Origin: Pseudonocardiales bacterium
GTDB taxonomy: Bacteria; Actinomycetota; Actinomycetes; Mycobacteriales; Jatrophihabitantaceae
Reading direction: 5' to 3'
Length of the DNA: 14,758 nucleotides
NCBI GenBank assembly: GCA_030840415.1
Contig: JAVEEO010000402.1
Location: forward strand, 1-14,758
Shown: positions 1 to 7,947 of the stretch, piece by piece
How positions within the stretch are numbered: position 1 is the first letter of the stretch
Layout: every line of letters begins with the position of its first letter
The notes under the pieces: generated by a model
What the model was told of the DNA's origin: nothing
The model's input: the letters and a program-made list of their open reading frames with translations, nothing else
Database searches by the model: none
Translations under genes and position numbers: made by a program

Positions 1-18
1 CCCCGGCGCTGATCCACA

Positions 19-44
19 CCGGTTGGTCGGCTCAGACCGGCCGG
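19..44 (-). terminator. Hairpin over the methyltransferase stop codon, possible terminator
   Basis: Two 10-nt arms (19-28 and 35-44) can pair with eight Watson-Crick pairs and two mismatches in the minus-strand transcript. In a plus-strand transcript the two mismatches become G-U wobbles. The 6-nt loop contains the stop codon of the methyltransferase gene. There is no U-tract, so it is at best a weak or Rho-assisted terminator. The window edge hides what follows. Confidence 0.22.
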
Positions 45-676
45 ACCGCGCAGAGAACCACCCCGGCGCGCACCTGGCCCTCCGCCGGAATGCGCAGCTC
101 GGCCACCAGTTGCAGGCCGGCCGCCGACAGCAGCGCGGCGAGCTGCTCGGGCTGCCAGAGATGGGTGGTCCAGCGGACCGGCACGCCCCCGTAGGCCTCG
201 GTGCGCGCGACCTCGCCGTCGCCGACGTGCGTGCCGAGCAGCAACCGGCCGCCGGGCACCAGCGCGCGGGCGAAGCCGGCCAGCACTTCGGGCAGCACGT
301 CCCGGGGCAGGTTGAACAGCGACCACCAGCCCAGCACGCCGCCCAGCGAGGCGTCCGCCAGGGCGAGGTCAGTGGCTGATCCGACCGAGAAATCCAGTCC
401 GGGATGGCGGCGGCGGGCATGTTCGATCATCCGCGGTGACAGGTCGAGGCCGCGGACGTCGAGGCCGAGGGTGGTCAGGTGCGCCGTGGTGGTGCCCGGG
501 CCGCACCCGACGTCGAGCACCGGGCCGAGGCCGCGGACCTCCTCGGCGAAGGCGGCCAGCGCCGCCCGCAGCCATGCTTCCGCGGCCAGGTCGCCCATTC
601 CCATCGCCACGTAGTTGTCGGCCACCCGGTCGTAGGAGGCGCGGACGTCGTCGAGATCAGGTGGTGGGGTGGGCAT
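32..676 (-). CDS. Class I SAM-dependent methyltransferase
   Basis: The 214-residue protein has the Rossmann-like fold of small-molecule methyltransferases (Methyltransf_11/25 type). The N-terminal segment ASYDRVADNYVAMG (about 13-26) is typical of the group. Motif I is VLDVGCGPG (53-61), which binds S-adenosylmethionine. The acidic end of strand 2 is D78 in LDLSPRMIEHARR. Motif II/III regions follow (LGGVLGWWSLFNL, LVPGGRLLLGTH). It is cytosolic and transfers a methyl group from SAM; the acceptor cannot be read from the sequence. I chose the ATG at 676 rather than the upstream GTG at 730 because homology begins just after it and because a good promoter (CTGACA-N18-TACCTT) would place transcription start at or next to this ATG. 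It is divergent from the aldo/keto reductase. Confidence 0.88.
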   Translation of the reverse strand: MPTPPPDLDDVRASYDRVADNYVAMGMGDLAAEAWLRAALAAFAEEVRGLGPVLDVGCGPGTTTAHLTTLGLDVRGLDLSPRMIEHARRRHPGLDFSVGSATDLALADASLGGVLGWWSLFNLPRDVLPEVLAGFARALVPGGRLLLGTHVGDGEVARTEAYGGVPVRWTTHLWQPEQLAALLSAAGLQLVAELRIPAEGQVRAGVVLCAVRPV

Positions 677-684
677 GATCGGAC

Positions 685-714
685 AAGGTAGCGGGGCGCT
701 ACGGTCGATGTCAG
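685..714 (-). promoter_or_regulatory. Candidate sigma-A-type promoter of the methyltransferase gene
   Basis: On the minus strand a -35 box CTGACA (709-714) is followed after 18 nt by a -10 box TACCTT (685-690, matching TAnnnT), and the ATG at 676 lies 8 nt further on. Transcription would start within a few bases of the ATG, giving a leaderless or nearly leaderless mRNA. This fits the absence of a Shine-Dalgarno sequence before that ATG. Confidence 0.5.
688..702. promoter_or_regulatory. Inverted repeat inside the promoter spacer, possible operator
   Basis: GTAGCG-GGG-CGCTAC is a perfect 6-bp inverted repeat with a 3-bp centre. It sits between the predicted -35 and -10 boxes of the methyltransferase promoter and overlaps the -10 box, the usual place for a repressor site. 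It may also affect the divergent aldo/keto reductase gene. A chance GC-rich palindrome remains possible. Confidence 0.3.
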
Positions 715-763
715 GTGCCGAGCCGCGCACCAGCGGATTCGCCGCGCGCCGACAGGAGCACTC

Positions 764-1726
764 GTGACCGATTCGTCCTTACCGCTTCGCAAGCTGGGAA
801 ACTCCGGGCTGGCCGTGTCGGTGCTCGGCCTGGGCACCAACAACTTCGGGATGAAACTCGATCTCGAGCAGAGCCGGGCGGTGGTGCACGCCGCCCTCGA
901 CCATGGCATCACCCTGTTCGACACGGCCGATTCCTACGGTGAGTCCGAGCAGCGCCTCGGCGAGATCCTGCAGGGCAACCGGGACGACGTCCTGATCGCG
1001 ACCAAGTTCGGCAGCGACGTGCGGCGACTCGGCCAGGACAACGGCCAGGACTGGGGGGCCCGTGGCTCGCGCCGCTACCTCCACCGGGCGGTCGAGAACT
1101 CGCTGCGCCGGCTGCGCACCGACTGGATCGACCTGTATCAGATGCACCGTCCGGACCCGGCGACCCCGATCGAGGAAACCCTGTCGGCGCTGGACGATCT
1201 GGTGCACCAGGGCAAGGTTCGCTACCTCGGCCACTCGAACTTCAGCGGCTGGCAGGTCGCCGACGCGGAGTGGACCGCCCGCAGCCGTTGTGGTGAACGC
1301 TTCATCAGCGCGCAGAACGAGTACAGCCTCTTGCGGCGTGGGATCGAGGCGGACCTGGTGCCGGCCCTGCAGCGCTACGGGATCGGCCTGCTGCCGTTCT
1401 TCCCGCTCGCCAACGGCCTGCTCACCGGCAAGTACCGCCGCGGTGAGAAGCCCCCGCACGGCAGCCGGATCCAGGCCTGGAACCGCGAATCGATGCTCAC
1501 CGACGAGAGTTTCGACGTGCTGGAGGCGCTCGAGGCCTTCGCCGCGCAGCGGGGCATCGGCCTGCTCGACGTGGCCATCGGTGGCCTGGCGGCGCAACCG
1601 GCGGTCAGCTCGGTGATCGCCGGGGCCACCTCGCCGGAGCAGGTGGCGGCCAATGCCAAGGCGGCCCAGTGGCAGCCGAGTGCCGAGGACCTCGCCGAGA
1701 TCGACCGGATCACCTCGCCGGGGTAG
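764..1726 (+). CDS. Aldo/keto reductase
   Basis: The 320-residue protein is a cytosolic NAD(P)H-dependent oxidoreductase of the aldo/keto reductase superfamily, a TIM barrel that reduces aldehydes or ketones or runs the reverse reaction. The catalytic tetrad is visible: D53 and Y58 in LFDTADSYG, K81 in ATKFG, and H128 in QMHRPD. The barrel end LLPFFPLANGLLTGKY and the cofactor-binding C-terminal stretch SSVIAGATSPEQVAANAKA are also typical. Length matches the family. The start is a GTG preceded by AGGAG at 754-758 with 5-nt spacing. The gene is divergent from the methyltransferase and convergent with the DUF6319-like gene, so it is probably monocistronic. Its substrate cannot be inferred. Confidence 0.93.
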   Translation: MTDSSLPLRKLGNSGLAVSVLGLGTNNFGMKLDLEQSRAVVHAALDHGITLFDTADSYGESEQRLGEILQGNRDDVLIATKFGSDVRRLGQDNGQDWGARGSRRYLHRAVENSLRRLRTDWIDLYQMHRPDPATPIEETLSALDDLVHQGKVRYLGHSNFSGWQVADAEWTARSRCGERFISAQNEYSLLRRGIEADLVPALQRYGIGLLPFFPLANGLLTGKYRRGEKPPHGSRIQAWNRESMLTDESFDVLEALEAFAAQRGIGLLDVAIGGLAAQPAVSSVIAGATSPEQVAANAKAAQWQPSAEDLAEIDRITSPG

Positions 1727-1757
1727 CGGCCAAGGGAGCTGCCGGGACGCCGGGTGC

Positions 1758-2612
1758 TCAGCGGGGTGCCCGGTGGCTGGCCAGCACCGCCTCCAGGTCG
1801 CTGAGCTCGGCGCGCAGTTGCTCGGCCCGCTGCTGCGCCAGTCGCCGGGCGGTCTCGTTGATCTCGGCCACCGCCTCGGCCACCGCCGGCTGGTCCAGCA
1901 GGTCGGCGATCGCAGTCACCAGGCCGGGCGTCACCGGGACGTTCTTGACGATCGTCCGGGCGCCCCGGCTTGCGCTGACCGACCAGGCCGCGCCGGAGGA
2001 GCTGATCGTCACGCTCACCGTGGGGGCGGCCGGGGCCTTGCGCCGTCGCCCAGCCGGGGTGGGGCTGGTGCCCGGCGTCGGCAGCGGCGCGGCCGAGGCA
2101 GTGGGCGCGGCTGAGGCAGTGGGCGCGGCCGAGGCAGTGGGCGCGGTCGAGCGGGTCGGCGCGGTCGAACCTGCTGCCGGCGAGCCGGCGGCGGTGCTCG
2201 GCGCGGCGCCCGGTGTCGCGACGGTCGCCGCACCCGCTGTTGCGGCTGCCGCCGCGTCGGGCCTGGCTGCCGCTGATCGCGGCTGAGCGGGACGGGCGCG
2301 CCCACCACCCGCTCCGGCCCGCGCCGAGCCGGTGCCGGCAGCGCTGCTGGCCTTTGCCCGGCCGCCGAGGCTCAGCTCGGTCGGGGCGAAGGCCAGCTCG
2401 TCGGTGACGCCGTTGACCTTGACCCGCACCGTCAGGAAATCCGCCCCGTCCACGGTGGGGTCGCCGATCCGGACCACCGTGCCGGACGCACCCGCCTCGA
2501 ACTGCGGGCCGGACAGCGCCACCCGGGGCCGGCGGCCCTCGTCGAGCTGGGTGCGCAGCCGTGCCACGTCCTCGTCGGTCAAGCCGGTGGGCTTCCTGCG
2601 CCGTGGTGGCAT
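1758..2612 (-). CDS. DUF6319-like protein with Ala/Pro-rich linker, function unknown
   Basis: The 284-residue protein has three parts. Residues 1-85 form a compact domain (RLRTQLDEGRRPRVALSGPQ, GTVVRIGDPTVDGADFLTVR, DELAFAPTELSL). About 86-190 is a low-complexity Ala/Pro/Ser/Thr linker containing a hexapeptide repeat. About 193-284 is a second domain (TVSVTISSSGAAWSVSASRGARTIVKNVPV) ending in a charged helix, about 250-280, that is probably a coiled coil. The arrangement matches my recollection of actinobacterial proteins named DUF6319, often misannotated as IF-2 because of the linker; I could not search to confirm. There is no signal peptide or membrane segment, so it is probably cytosolic. 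The basic N-terminus (PPRRRK) and a GRRRK cluster at the end of the linker could contact nucleic acid, which is inference. The gene lies 83 nt after the antiporter and may be co-transcribed with it. Confidence 0.8.
   Translation of the reverse strand: MPPRRRKPTGLTDEDVARLRTQLDEGRRPRVALSGPQFEAGASGTVVRIGDPTVDGADFLTVRVKVNGVTDELAFAPTELSLGGRAKASSAAGTGSARAGAGGGRARPAQPRSAAARPDAAAAATAGAATVATPGAAPSTAAGSPAAGSTAPTRSTAPTASAAPTASAAPTASAAPLPTPGTSPTPAGRRRKAPAAPTVSVTISSSGAAWSVSASRGARTIVKNVPVTPGLVTAIADLLDQPAVAEAVAEINETARRLAQQRAEQLRAELSDLEAVLASHRAPR
2091..2162. repeat. 18-bp in-frame tandem repeat, four units
   Basis: Units at 2091-2108, 2109-2126 and 2127-2144 differ at one base in the middle copy. The unit at 2145-2162 is diverged. 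Each unit encodes six residues, giving ASAAPT-like repeats in the linker of the DUF6319-like protein. The 18-bp period keeps the frame, so copy number can change without disrupting the gene. Confidence 0.85.
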
Positions 2613-2620
2613 GGGGTCTT

Positions 2621-2626
2621 CCTCCT
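2621..2626 (-). promoter_or_regulatory. Strong Shine-Dalgarno site of the DUF6319-like gene
   Basis: AGGAGG on the minus strand lies 8 nt before the ATG at 2612. It fixes the start and suggests efficient translation. Confidence 0.8.
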
Positions 2627-2695
2627 GTTACGCGCGGTCGAGACCCGAAGTCTGCCAGCTGGGCGATGTTCACCCGGCGGGCATCAGCTCTGCCG

Positions 2696-4372
2696 TCAGT
2701 GGCCTTCGGCCGCGGGCAGCGCCGGCAGGCTGTACAGGTCGAGGCGGCGCACCAGTTGATCGACCAGCTCCGGGTCCACGCCGCGCTCGGACCGGGCGGC
2801 GAGCAGTTCCTCGCGCGCGGCACTGAGCATCTGCTGCAGCCCGAGCAGGAAGTTGCCGCGGTCGATGGCCCGGGCGGCGACCAGTCCGCGCTGGGAGTCG
2901 CCGTTGAGCTGGGCGGTTAGCCGGGCCAGCAGGTCGGTCGGAAAGGCGTTGAGCCGGTCCCACACCTCGACGCTGAAGTCCACGTCGTCCTGCAGCCGGT
3001 TCAACGCCTCGGCCGACGCGTGCGCGGCCCGCTCGATCAGCGACGCCTCGGCCTCGTCGCTGTCCCGGGCACCGGCCTTGACGCCCAGCACCCGGACCAC
3101 GGTGGGCAGCGTCAGGCCCTGCAACACCAGGGTCACCAGCACCACCGAGAAGGCGATGAACAGGATGCGGTCCCGGGCCGGGAACGGGCCGCCGTCGTCG
3201 GTGACGGTCGGGATGGCCAGCGCCAGCGCGACGGTGGCCACCCCTCGCATGCCGGCCCACCAGACCACCACCGTCTCCCGCCAACCGATCGGGACGTCGG
3301 TGCCGCGCTGGCGTTGCAGGCGGCGGCTGGCGCTGCGACCGCTGAGCGCGTCGTCGAGGGCGCCGGACTGCAACCGGCGGTAGAAGCGCCTGGCCAGCAG
3401 CACCGACGGCAGCAGGTAGAGCAGCCGCACCGCCACCACCACGCCGACCAGGGCCGCCGTCTCGCCGACCAGGGACGTCCAGCGGGCCCCGATGGCCTCG
3501 AACGCGGTCTGGAACTCCAGGCCGACCAGGCCGAAGGCGATCCCGGTCACCAGCGTCTCGGTCATCGACCAGAACACGTCGGTGGTCAGCCGGCCCTGCG
3601 CGTCGGCGGCGTCCACCGGCCGCGACACCGAGTACAGCGTGTACACCAGTACCGCCAGCACGCCGGAACCGTGCAGCTCCTCGGTCAGGACGTAGGTGGC
3701 GGTCGGTGCCAGCACCGACAGCAGCACCTGGGGCCGGGGGTCGGTCGAGCCCAGGACCGTGATCAGCCGGGTGAAACCCCAGCCGGAGGCGAAGCCGACC
3801 GCCAGGGCCAGCACCGCGGCCAGCACCAGCTTGATCGCGGCCTGGCCGGGGGTGATCGAGCCGCCGACCACCGCGGCGATCGCCACCTGGTAGAGGACCA
3901 GGGCGGCCACGTCGTTGAACAGGCCCTCGCCCTCGAGCATCGACACCAGCCGGCGGGGCAGGTGCAGCTTGCCGGCGATCGCGGTGGCAGCGACCGGGTC
4001 CGGCGGTGACACCAGGGCACCGAGGGCCACCGCACCGGCCAGCGAGATGCCGGGCACCACCGCGGAGGCGACGTAGGCGACCGCGGCGGTGGTCACCATC
4101 ACCAGCGCCACCGCCAGCAGCAGGATCGGTCTGGCATTGGCGGCCCAGAACCGCCAGGACGTCTTGCGGGCGGCGGCGTAGAGCAGCGGCGGCAGCACCA
4201 GCGGCAGGATCAGGTCGGGTTCGACGTAGACCTGCGGCACCTGCGGAATGGCGGCCAGCACGATCCCGAACAGGGTGACCAGCACCGGCCAGGGCAGGTT
4301 GATCCTGGACGCGACGGGAATCAGCACCGCGGTCGCGAACAGGACGGCGGCCACCAGGGCGAGCTGTTCCAC
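2696..4372 (-). CDS. CPA1-family Na+(K+)/H+ antiporter
   Basis: The 558-residue integral membrane protein exchanges monovalent cations for protons and would serve pH or sodium homeostasis. About 430 residues of alternating hydrophobic segments (first at about 5-22) carry CPA1 signatures. These are SPPDPVAATAI (122-132), FND with N153/D154 (the Asn-Asp pair of electroneutral exchangers), GLVGLEFQ (about 281-288) and the arginine-containing helix WWAGMRGVATVALALAIP (371-388). The last 125 residues are a hydrophilic, mostly helical cytosolic tail, as in the NhaP/YjcE-type group. The start is GTG at 4372, fixed by a GGAGGTGA Shine-Dalgarno sequence and by the first membrane helix beginning at once; an open frame continues upstream without homology. 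The PrpE-type gene ends 113 nt upstream on the same strand, so read-through is possible. Ion choice (Na+ or K+) cannot be told from sequence. Confidence 0.93.
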   Translation of the reverse strand: MEQLALVAAVLFATAVLIPVASRINLPWPVLVTLFGIVLAAIPQVPQVYVEPDLILPLVLPPLLYAAARKTSWRFWAANARPILLLAVALVMVTTAAVAYVASAVVPGISLAGAVALGALVSPPDPVAATAIAGKLHLPRRLVSMLEGEGLFNDVAALVLYQVAIAAVVGGSITPGQAAIKLVLAAVLALAVGFASGWGFTRLITVLGSTDPRPQVLLSVLAPTATYVLTEELHGSGVLAVLVYTLYSVSRPVDAADAQGRLTTDVFWSMTETLVTGIAFGLVGLEFQTAFEAIGARWTSLVGETAALVGVVVAVRLLYLLPSVLLARRFYRRLQSGALDDALSGRSASRRLQRQRGTDVPIGWRETVVVWWAGMRGVATVALALAIPTVTDDGGPFPARDRILFIAFSVVLVTLVLQGLTLPTVVRVLGVKAGARDSDEAEASLIERAAHASAEALNRLQDDVDFSVEVWDRLNAFPTDLLARLTAQLNGDSQRGLVAARAIDRGNFLLGLQQMLSAAREELLAARSERGVDPELVDQLVRRLDLYSLPALPAAEGH

Positions 4373-4377
4373 TGGCC

Positions 4378-4385
4378 TCACCTCC
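4378..4385 (-). promoter_or_regulatory. Shine-Dalgarno site that fixes the antiporter GTG start
   Basis: GGAGGTGA on the minus strand is a near-perfect match to the 16S rRNA 3' end, with the GGAGG core 8 nt before GTG at 4372. It settles the start against the longer open frame upstream. Confidence 0.8.
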
Positions 4386-4485
4386 GTCCGGGGTGACCAA
4401 ACTACCGGTCGCGGGGCGCTGCCCCTGCCGCCGAACAGTCCTGCGGGGTGGTCATCCCGGGTCCACCGGTCGTCGAACGCCGCGA

Positions 4486-6429
4486 TCAGGCCGGGTTCTG
4501 CTCGCTCGGGTGCAGCACCGGTCGCAGGCGGTCCAGCACGGCGACGTCCTCGATGGTGGACGGCACCGCCGGGTCGCCGCCGTCGGCGAGCTGGCGCATG
4601 GTGGCGCGCAGGATCTTTCCGGACCGGGTCTTGGGCAGGCCGGCCACCACGTCCACCCGGGACAGCGACGCGATCGGGCCGACCTGCTCGCGGACCCGGG
4701 CGGCCAGCTCGGTGGCCAGCTGCTCGGCAGAGCCGGTCCAGCCAGCCCTGGTCACCACCAGGGCGCGCGGCACCTGTCCCTTGAGCGGATCCTCGACGCC
4801 GATCACCGCGCACTCGGCGACCGCCGGATGCCCGGCCAGCGCCGCCTCGAGCTGCCCGGAGGAGAGCCGGTGGCCGGCCACGTTCATCACGTCGTCGGTG
4901 CGCCCGAGCACGAACAGGTACCCGTCGTCGTCCAGGTAGCCACCGTCACCGGTCAGGTAATAGCCGGGGAAGGCCGACAGGTAGGACTCGACGTAGCGCC
5001 GGTCGTCGCCCCAGACGCCCTGGCTGGTGCCGGGCGGCAGCGGCAGCTTCAGGCAGATGGCGCCTTCCTGGCCGGCTGGCAGTGGCCGCCCGTCCGGCCC
5101 CAGGATCCGCACGTCGTAACCGGGCACCGGCACCGTCGGCGAGCCGGGTTTTATCGGCATCGGCTCCAGGCCACGCAGGTTGGCAGCGATCGGCCAGCCG
5201 GTCTCGGTCTGCCACCAGTGGTCGACCACCGGGATGCCCAGGTGCGTGCTGGCCCACTCGTAGGTCGCCGGGTCCAGCCGCTCACCGGCCAGGAACAGCG
5301 TCCGCAGCGAGCTGAGGTCATAGCCGGCGATCAGCTCGCCGTCCGGGTCGTCGCGCTTGACGGCCCGCAGCGCGGTGGGTGAGGTGAACAGCACCTTGAC
5401 CTGGTGGTCGGCGACCAGCCGCCAGAACGCCCCGGCGTCCGGGGTGCCGACCGGCTTGCCCTCGTAGAGCACGGTGGTCGCGCCGGTGAGCAGCGGCGCG
5501 TAGACGATGTAGGAGTGCCCGACCACCCAGCCGACGTCGCTGGCGGTCAGCATCACCTCACCGGGGCCGACGTCGTAGATGTTGGCCATCGACCAGCGCA
5601 GTGCCACCGCATGGCCGCCGTTGTCGCGGACGATGCCCTTGGGCCGGCCGGTCGTGCCGGAGGTGTAGAGGATGTAGAGCGGGTCGGTGGCTTTCAGCTC
5701 GACGCACTCGGCCGGGGCGATCAGGCCGGCCCGCATCAGGTCCTGCCAGTCCAGGTCGCGGTCGGTCATGCTCGCCTGCAGCTGCGGCCGTTGCAGGATG
5801 ACGCAGCTCTCGGGCTGGTGCTCGGCCAGCTCCAGGGCGCGGTCCAGCAGCGGCTTGTAGGCCACCACCAGCCGGGTCGGTTCGATCCCGCAGGACGCCG
5901 AGACGATCACCTTCGGCCGGGCGTCGTCGATCCGGGCGGCCAGCTCGTTGGCGGCGAAGCCCCCGAACACCACCGAGTGCACCGCGCCGATCCGTGCGCA
6001 GCCGAGCATCGCGATCACCGCTTCGGGCACCATCGGCAGGTAGATCAGCACCCGGTCGCCGGTGTCGACGCCGAGCGCGCGGAGCACCCCGGCGAACTTG
6101 GCGGTGAGCTCGGTGAGTTCGGTGTAGCTGTACTCGCGCCTGGTGCCGGTGACCGGCGAGTCATAGATCAGGGCGGTCTGCTCACCGCGGCCGGCCACCA
6201 CGTGCCGGTCCAGGGCGTTGAAGCAGGTGTTGAGGGTGCCGTCGGGAAACCACCGGGCGAACGGGGCGGCGTTGCCGGTGCTGCCGCCATCGGCGTCGGC
6301 CGGGTCGTCCAGCACCAGCGCCGGTTTGTGGATCCAGGTGATCGCGGCGGCGGCCTCCCCCCAGAACCGTTCCGGGTCGGTGCGGCTCAGTTGGTGGTCC
6401 TGCGCATAGCTCCTGGACGGATAGCTCAT
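4486..6429 (-). CDS. prpE: Propionyl-CoA synthetase-type acyl-CoA ligase (PrpE/ACSS3 group)
   Basis: The 647-residue AMP-forming ligase activates a short-chain carboxylate with ATP and CoA through an acyl-adenylate. It has an N-terminal ACAS segment (SYAQDHQLSRTDPERFWGE), then the P-loop YTSGTTGRPKG (255-265), HWWQTETGW (404-412), GRTDDVMNVAGHRLS (509-523) and PKTRSGK with the catalytic, acetylatable Lys605. Details separate it from classical acetyl-CoA synthetase and match PrpE/ACSS3: TSGTTG rather than TSGSTG, RDNGGHAVAL after the P-loop, ASDVGWVVGHSYIVYAPLL, and PLPPGTSQGVWGDDRRYV. Propionate is therefore the best guess, with acetate or butyrate possible. The ATG overlaps the stop of the upstream MFS gene (ATGA) and lacks its own good Shine-Dalgarno, so translation is probably coupled. 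Protein acetylation at Lys605 is the known control of the family. Confidence 0.88.
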   Translation of the reverse strand: MSYPSRSYAQDHQLSRTDPERFWGEAAAAITWIHKPALVLDDPADADGGSTGNAAPFARWFPDGTLNTCFNALDRHVVAGRGEQTALIYDSPVTGTRREYSYTELTELTAKFAGVLRALGVDTGDRVLIYLPMVPEAVIAMLGCARIGAVHSVVFGGFAANELAARIDDARPKVIVSASCGIEPTRLVVAYKPLLDRALELAEHQPESCVILQRPQLQASMTDRDLDWQDLMRAGLIAPAECVELKATDPLYILYTSGTTGRPKGIVRDNGGHAVALRWSMANIYDVGPGEVMLTASDVGWVVGHSYIVYAPLLTGATTVLYEGKPVGTPDAGAFWRLVADHQVKVLFTSPTALRAVKRDDPDGELIAGYDLSSLRTLFLAGERLDPATYEWASTHLGIPVVDHWWQTETGWPIAANLRGLEPMPIKPGSPTVPVPGYDVRILGPDGRPLPAGQEGAICLKLPLPPGTSQGVWGDDRRYVESYLSAFPGYYLTGDGGYLDDDGYLFVLGRTDDVMNVAGHRLSSGQLEAALAGHPAVAECAVIGVEDPLKGQVPRALVVTRAGWTGSAEQLATELAARVREQVGPIASLSRVDVVAGLPKTRSGKILRATMRQLADGGDPAVPSTIEDVAVLDRLRPVLHPSEQNPA

Positions 6430-7808
6430 GTAGCGGATAGTGCCCCAACCACTGCGTATTCGCCACGACGGCGGACGGTGAAGAAGGCCAGCGCGGCCGC
6501 GATGCACAGGACGCCGGCGGTCAGCCAGGCGAGCCGGTAGTCCCCGGTGTGCTCGCGGACCGCGCCGGCGAAGGAGGCGGCCAGCCCGGCCCCGACCATG
6601 TGCGCGGCGAACACCCAGCCGAACACCGTGCCGGACTGCTGCGGGCCGAAGTGCTCGCGGCACAGTGCCACGGTGGGTGGCACGGTGGCGACCCAGTCCA
6701 GGCCGTAGAACACGATGAACAGGAACAGCGGTGGCTCGCCGCCGGCGCCGAGCACCGACGGCACGATCAGCAGCGACAGACCGCGCAGGCCGTAGTAGGC
6801 CAGCAGCAGGTTGCGCGGGTCGACCCGGTCGGTGAGCCAGCCCGAGCCGATGGTGCCGATGATGTCGAAGATGCCGATCAGGGCGAGCAGGTTGGCCGCG
6901 GTGGTGGCCGGCATGCCGTGGTCGTGCGCGGCCGGGATGAAATGCGAGCCGATCAGGCCGTTGGTGGACCAGCCGCAGATGAAGAAGGTCCCCATCAGCA
7001 CCCAGAATGTCCAGCTGCGCGACGAGCCGGTGAGCGCGGCAATGGCGGCCCGGGCCGGGTTCTGCCTGGACGGCGGGGGTGGCTGCCAGTCCGGACCGGC
7101 GCCGTAGGGGGCCTTGCCGATGCTGGCCGGGGAGTCGGCGAGCAGCCACATCACGAACGGGACGAGCAGCAGCGCGAACGCCGCGACCACGAACACCGCG
7201 GTGCGCCAGCCGTGGTAGTTGATCAGGTTGGCCAGCACCGGCAGGAACACCAGTTGGCCGGTGGACGAGGCCGCGGAGAAGATGCCGGTGACCAGGCCGC
7301 GGTTGGTGACGAACCACCGGTCGGCGATGATCGCGCCGAACACCAGCGCCATCGAGCCGGTGCCGATGCCGATCGCGAAGCCCCAGGCCATCACCAGCTG
7401 CCAGGACTGCGACATCACCGTGGTGGCCAGGCAGCCGGCGGCGACCAGGGTGAGTGACAGGGCGACCATCCGCCGGATGCCGAAGCGCAGCATCAGGGCT
7501 GCGGCGAACGGGGCGGTCAGGCCGTAGACCACCAGGTTCACGGTGATCGCGAACGAGGTGACCGACCGGGTCCAGCCGAACTGGTTCTCGATCGGCTCGA
7601 TCAGCGCGCCGGTGCTGGACCGGAAGGCCGCGGTGGCGATCAGCGCGAGGAAGGTGATGGCCGCCACCGCCCAGGCCCGGTGCAGCTTGTGGGTGCGGCC
7701 GGCGGGGTCAGGCAAACCGGTGGTGCGTGTGGACGCCGAGTCGGGGGAGTCGGCCGGGTTTGGCTGCAGCTGCTCGGCTGACTGTTCAGCGGTGGTCACG
7801 GCGACCAT
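6426..7808 (-). CDS. MFS transporter, monocarboxylate/oxalate-formate-like, coupled to prpE
   Basis: The 460-residue protein has a hydrophilic N-terminus (about 1-44) followed by about 12 predicted membrane helices in two halves, with a cytosolic loop rich in Pro and Lys/Arg near the middle (GPDWQPPPPSRQNPARAA). The segment FGWTRSVTSFAITVNLVVYG and the motif-A-like RFGIRRMV (108-115) are characteristic of MFS carriers resembling monocarboxylate and oxalate/formate transporters. Its stop overlaps the ATG of the PrpE-type ligase, so the cargo is plausibly the acid that the ligase activates; this is inference from context. The start used is ATG at 7808. A GTG three codons later is an alternative. 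Neither has a clear Shine-Dalgarno, so a leaderless transcript is possible, although I found no convincing -10 box. Confidence 0.88.
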   Translation of the reverse strand: MVAVTTAEQSAEQLQPNPADSPDSASTRTTGLPDPAGRTHKLHRAWAVAAITFLALIATAAFRSSTGALIEPIENQFGWTRSVTSFAITVNLVVYGLTAPFAAALMLRFGIRRMVALSLTLVAAGCLATTVMSQSWQLVMAWGFAIGIGTGSMALVFGAIIADRWFVTNRGLVTGIFSAASSTGQLVFLPVLANLINYHGWRTAVFVVAAFALLLVPFVMWLLADSPASIGKAPYGAGPDWQPPPPSRQNPARAAIAALTGSSRSWTFWVLMGTFFICGWSTNGLIGSHFIPAAHDHGMPATTAANLLALIGIFDIIGTIGSGWLTDRVDPRNLLLAYYGLRGLSLLIVPSVLGAGGEPPLFLFIVFYGLDWVATVPPTVALCREHFGPQQSGTVFGWVFAAHMVGAGLAASFAGAVREHTGDYRLAWLTAGVLCIAAALAFFTVRRRGEYAVVGALSAT

Positions 7809-7947
7809 TCTGCCGGGTGGGGGAGACCTCGGTCAGTCTGATTACGGTCGGATGCGCACCAGATCCTGCCTACCCGCGGCTGCGGCGCCGGCCGGCTCGG
7901 GCAGCCCGTCGAATTCTGGCCAGGCAACCCACCGGCTAGGGAAACCG
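7809..7947. other. Intergenic gap upstream of the MFS-prpE operon
   Basis: This 139-bp stretch must contain the MFS-prpE promoter if the operon is independent. I see no clear -10/-35 pair, hairpin or operator on either strand. Confidence 0.5.

Noticed and set aside
779..1597. Long open frame antisense to the aldo/keto reductase
   Set aside because: It is a mirror of codon bias in GC-rich DNA: no family motifs, Arg/Ala/Glu-rich composition, and the plus-strand frame has a complete catalytic tetrad.
2091..2162. CRISPR-like or regulatory repeat
   Set aside because: Units are directly adjacent with no spacers, lie inside a coding frame and keep the reading frame.
4373..4485. Terminator between prpE and the antiporter gene
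   Set aside because: Only a 5-bp GGTGG/CCACC pairing (about 4447-4468) without U-tract is visible; too weak to call.
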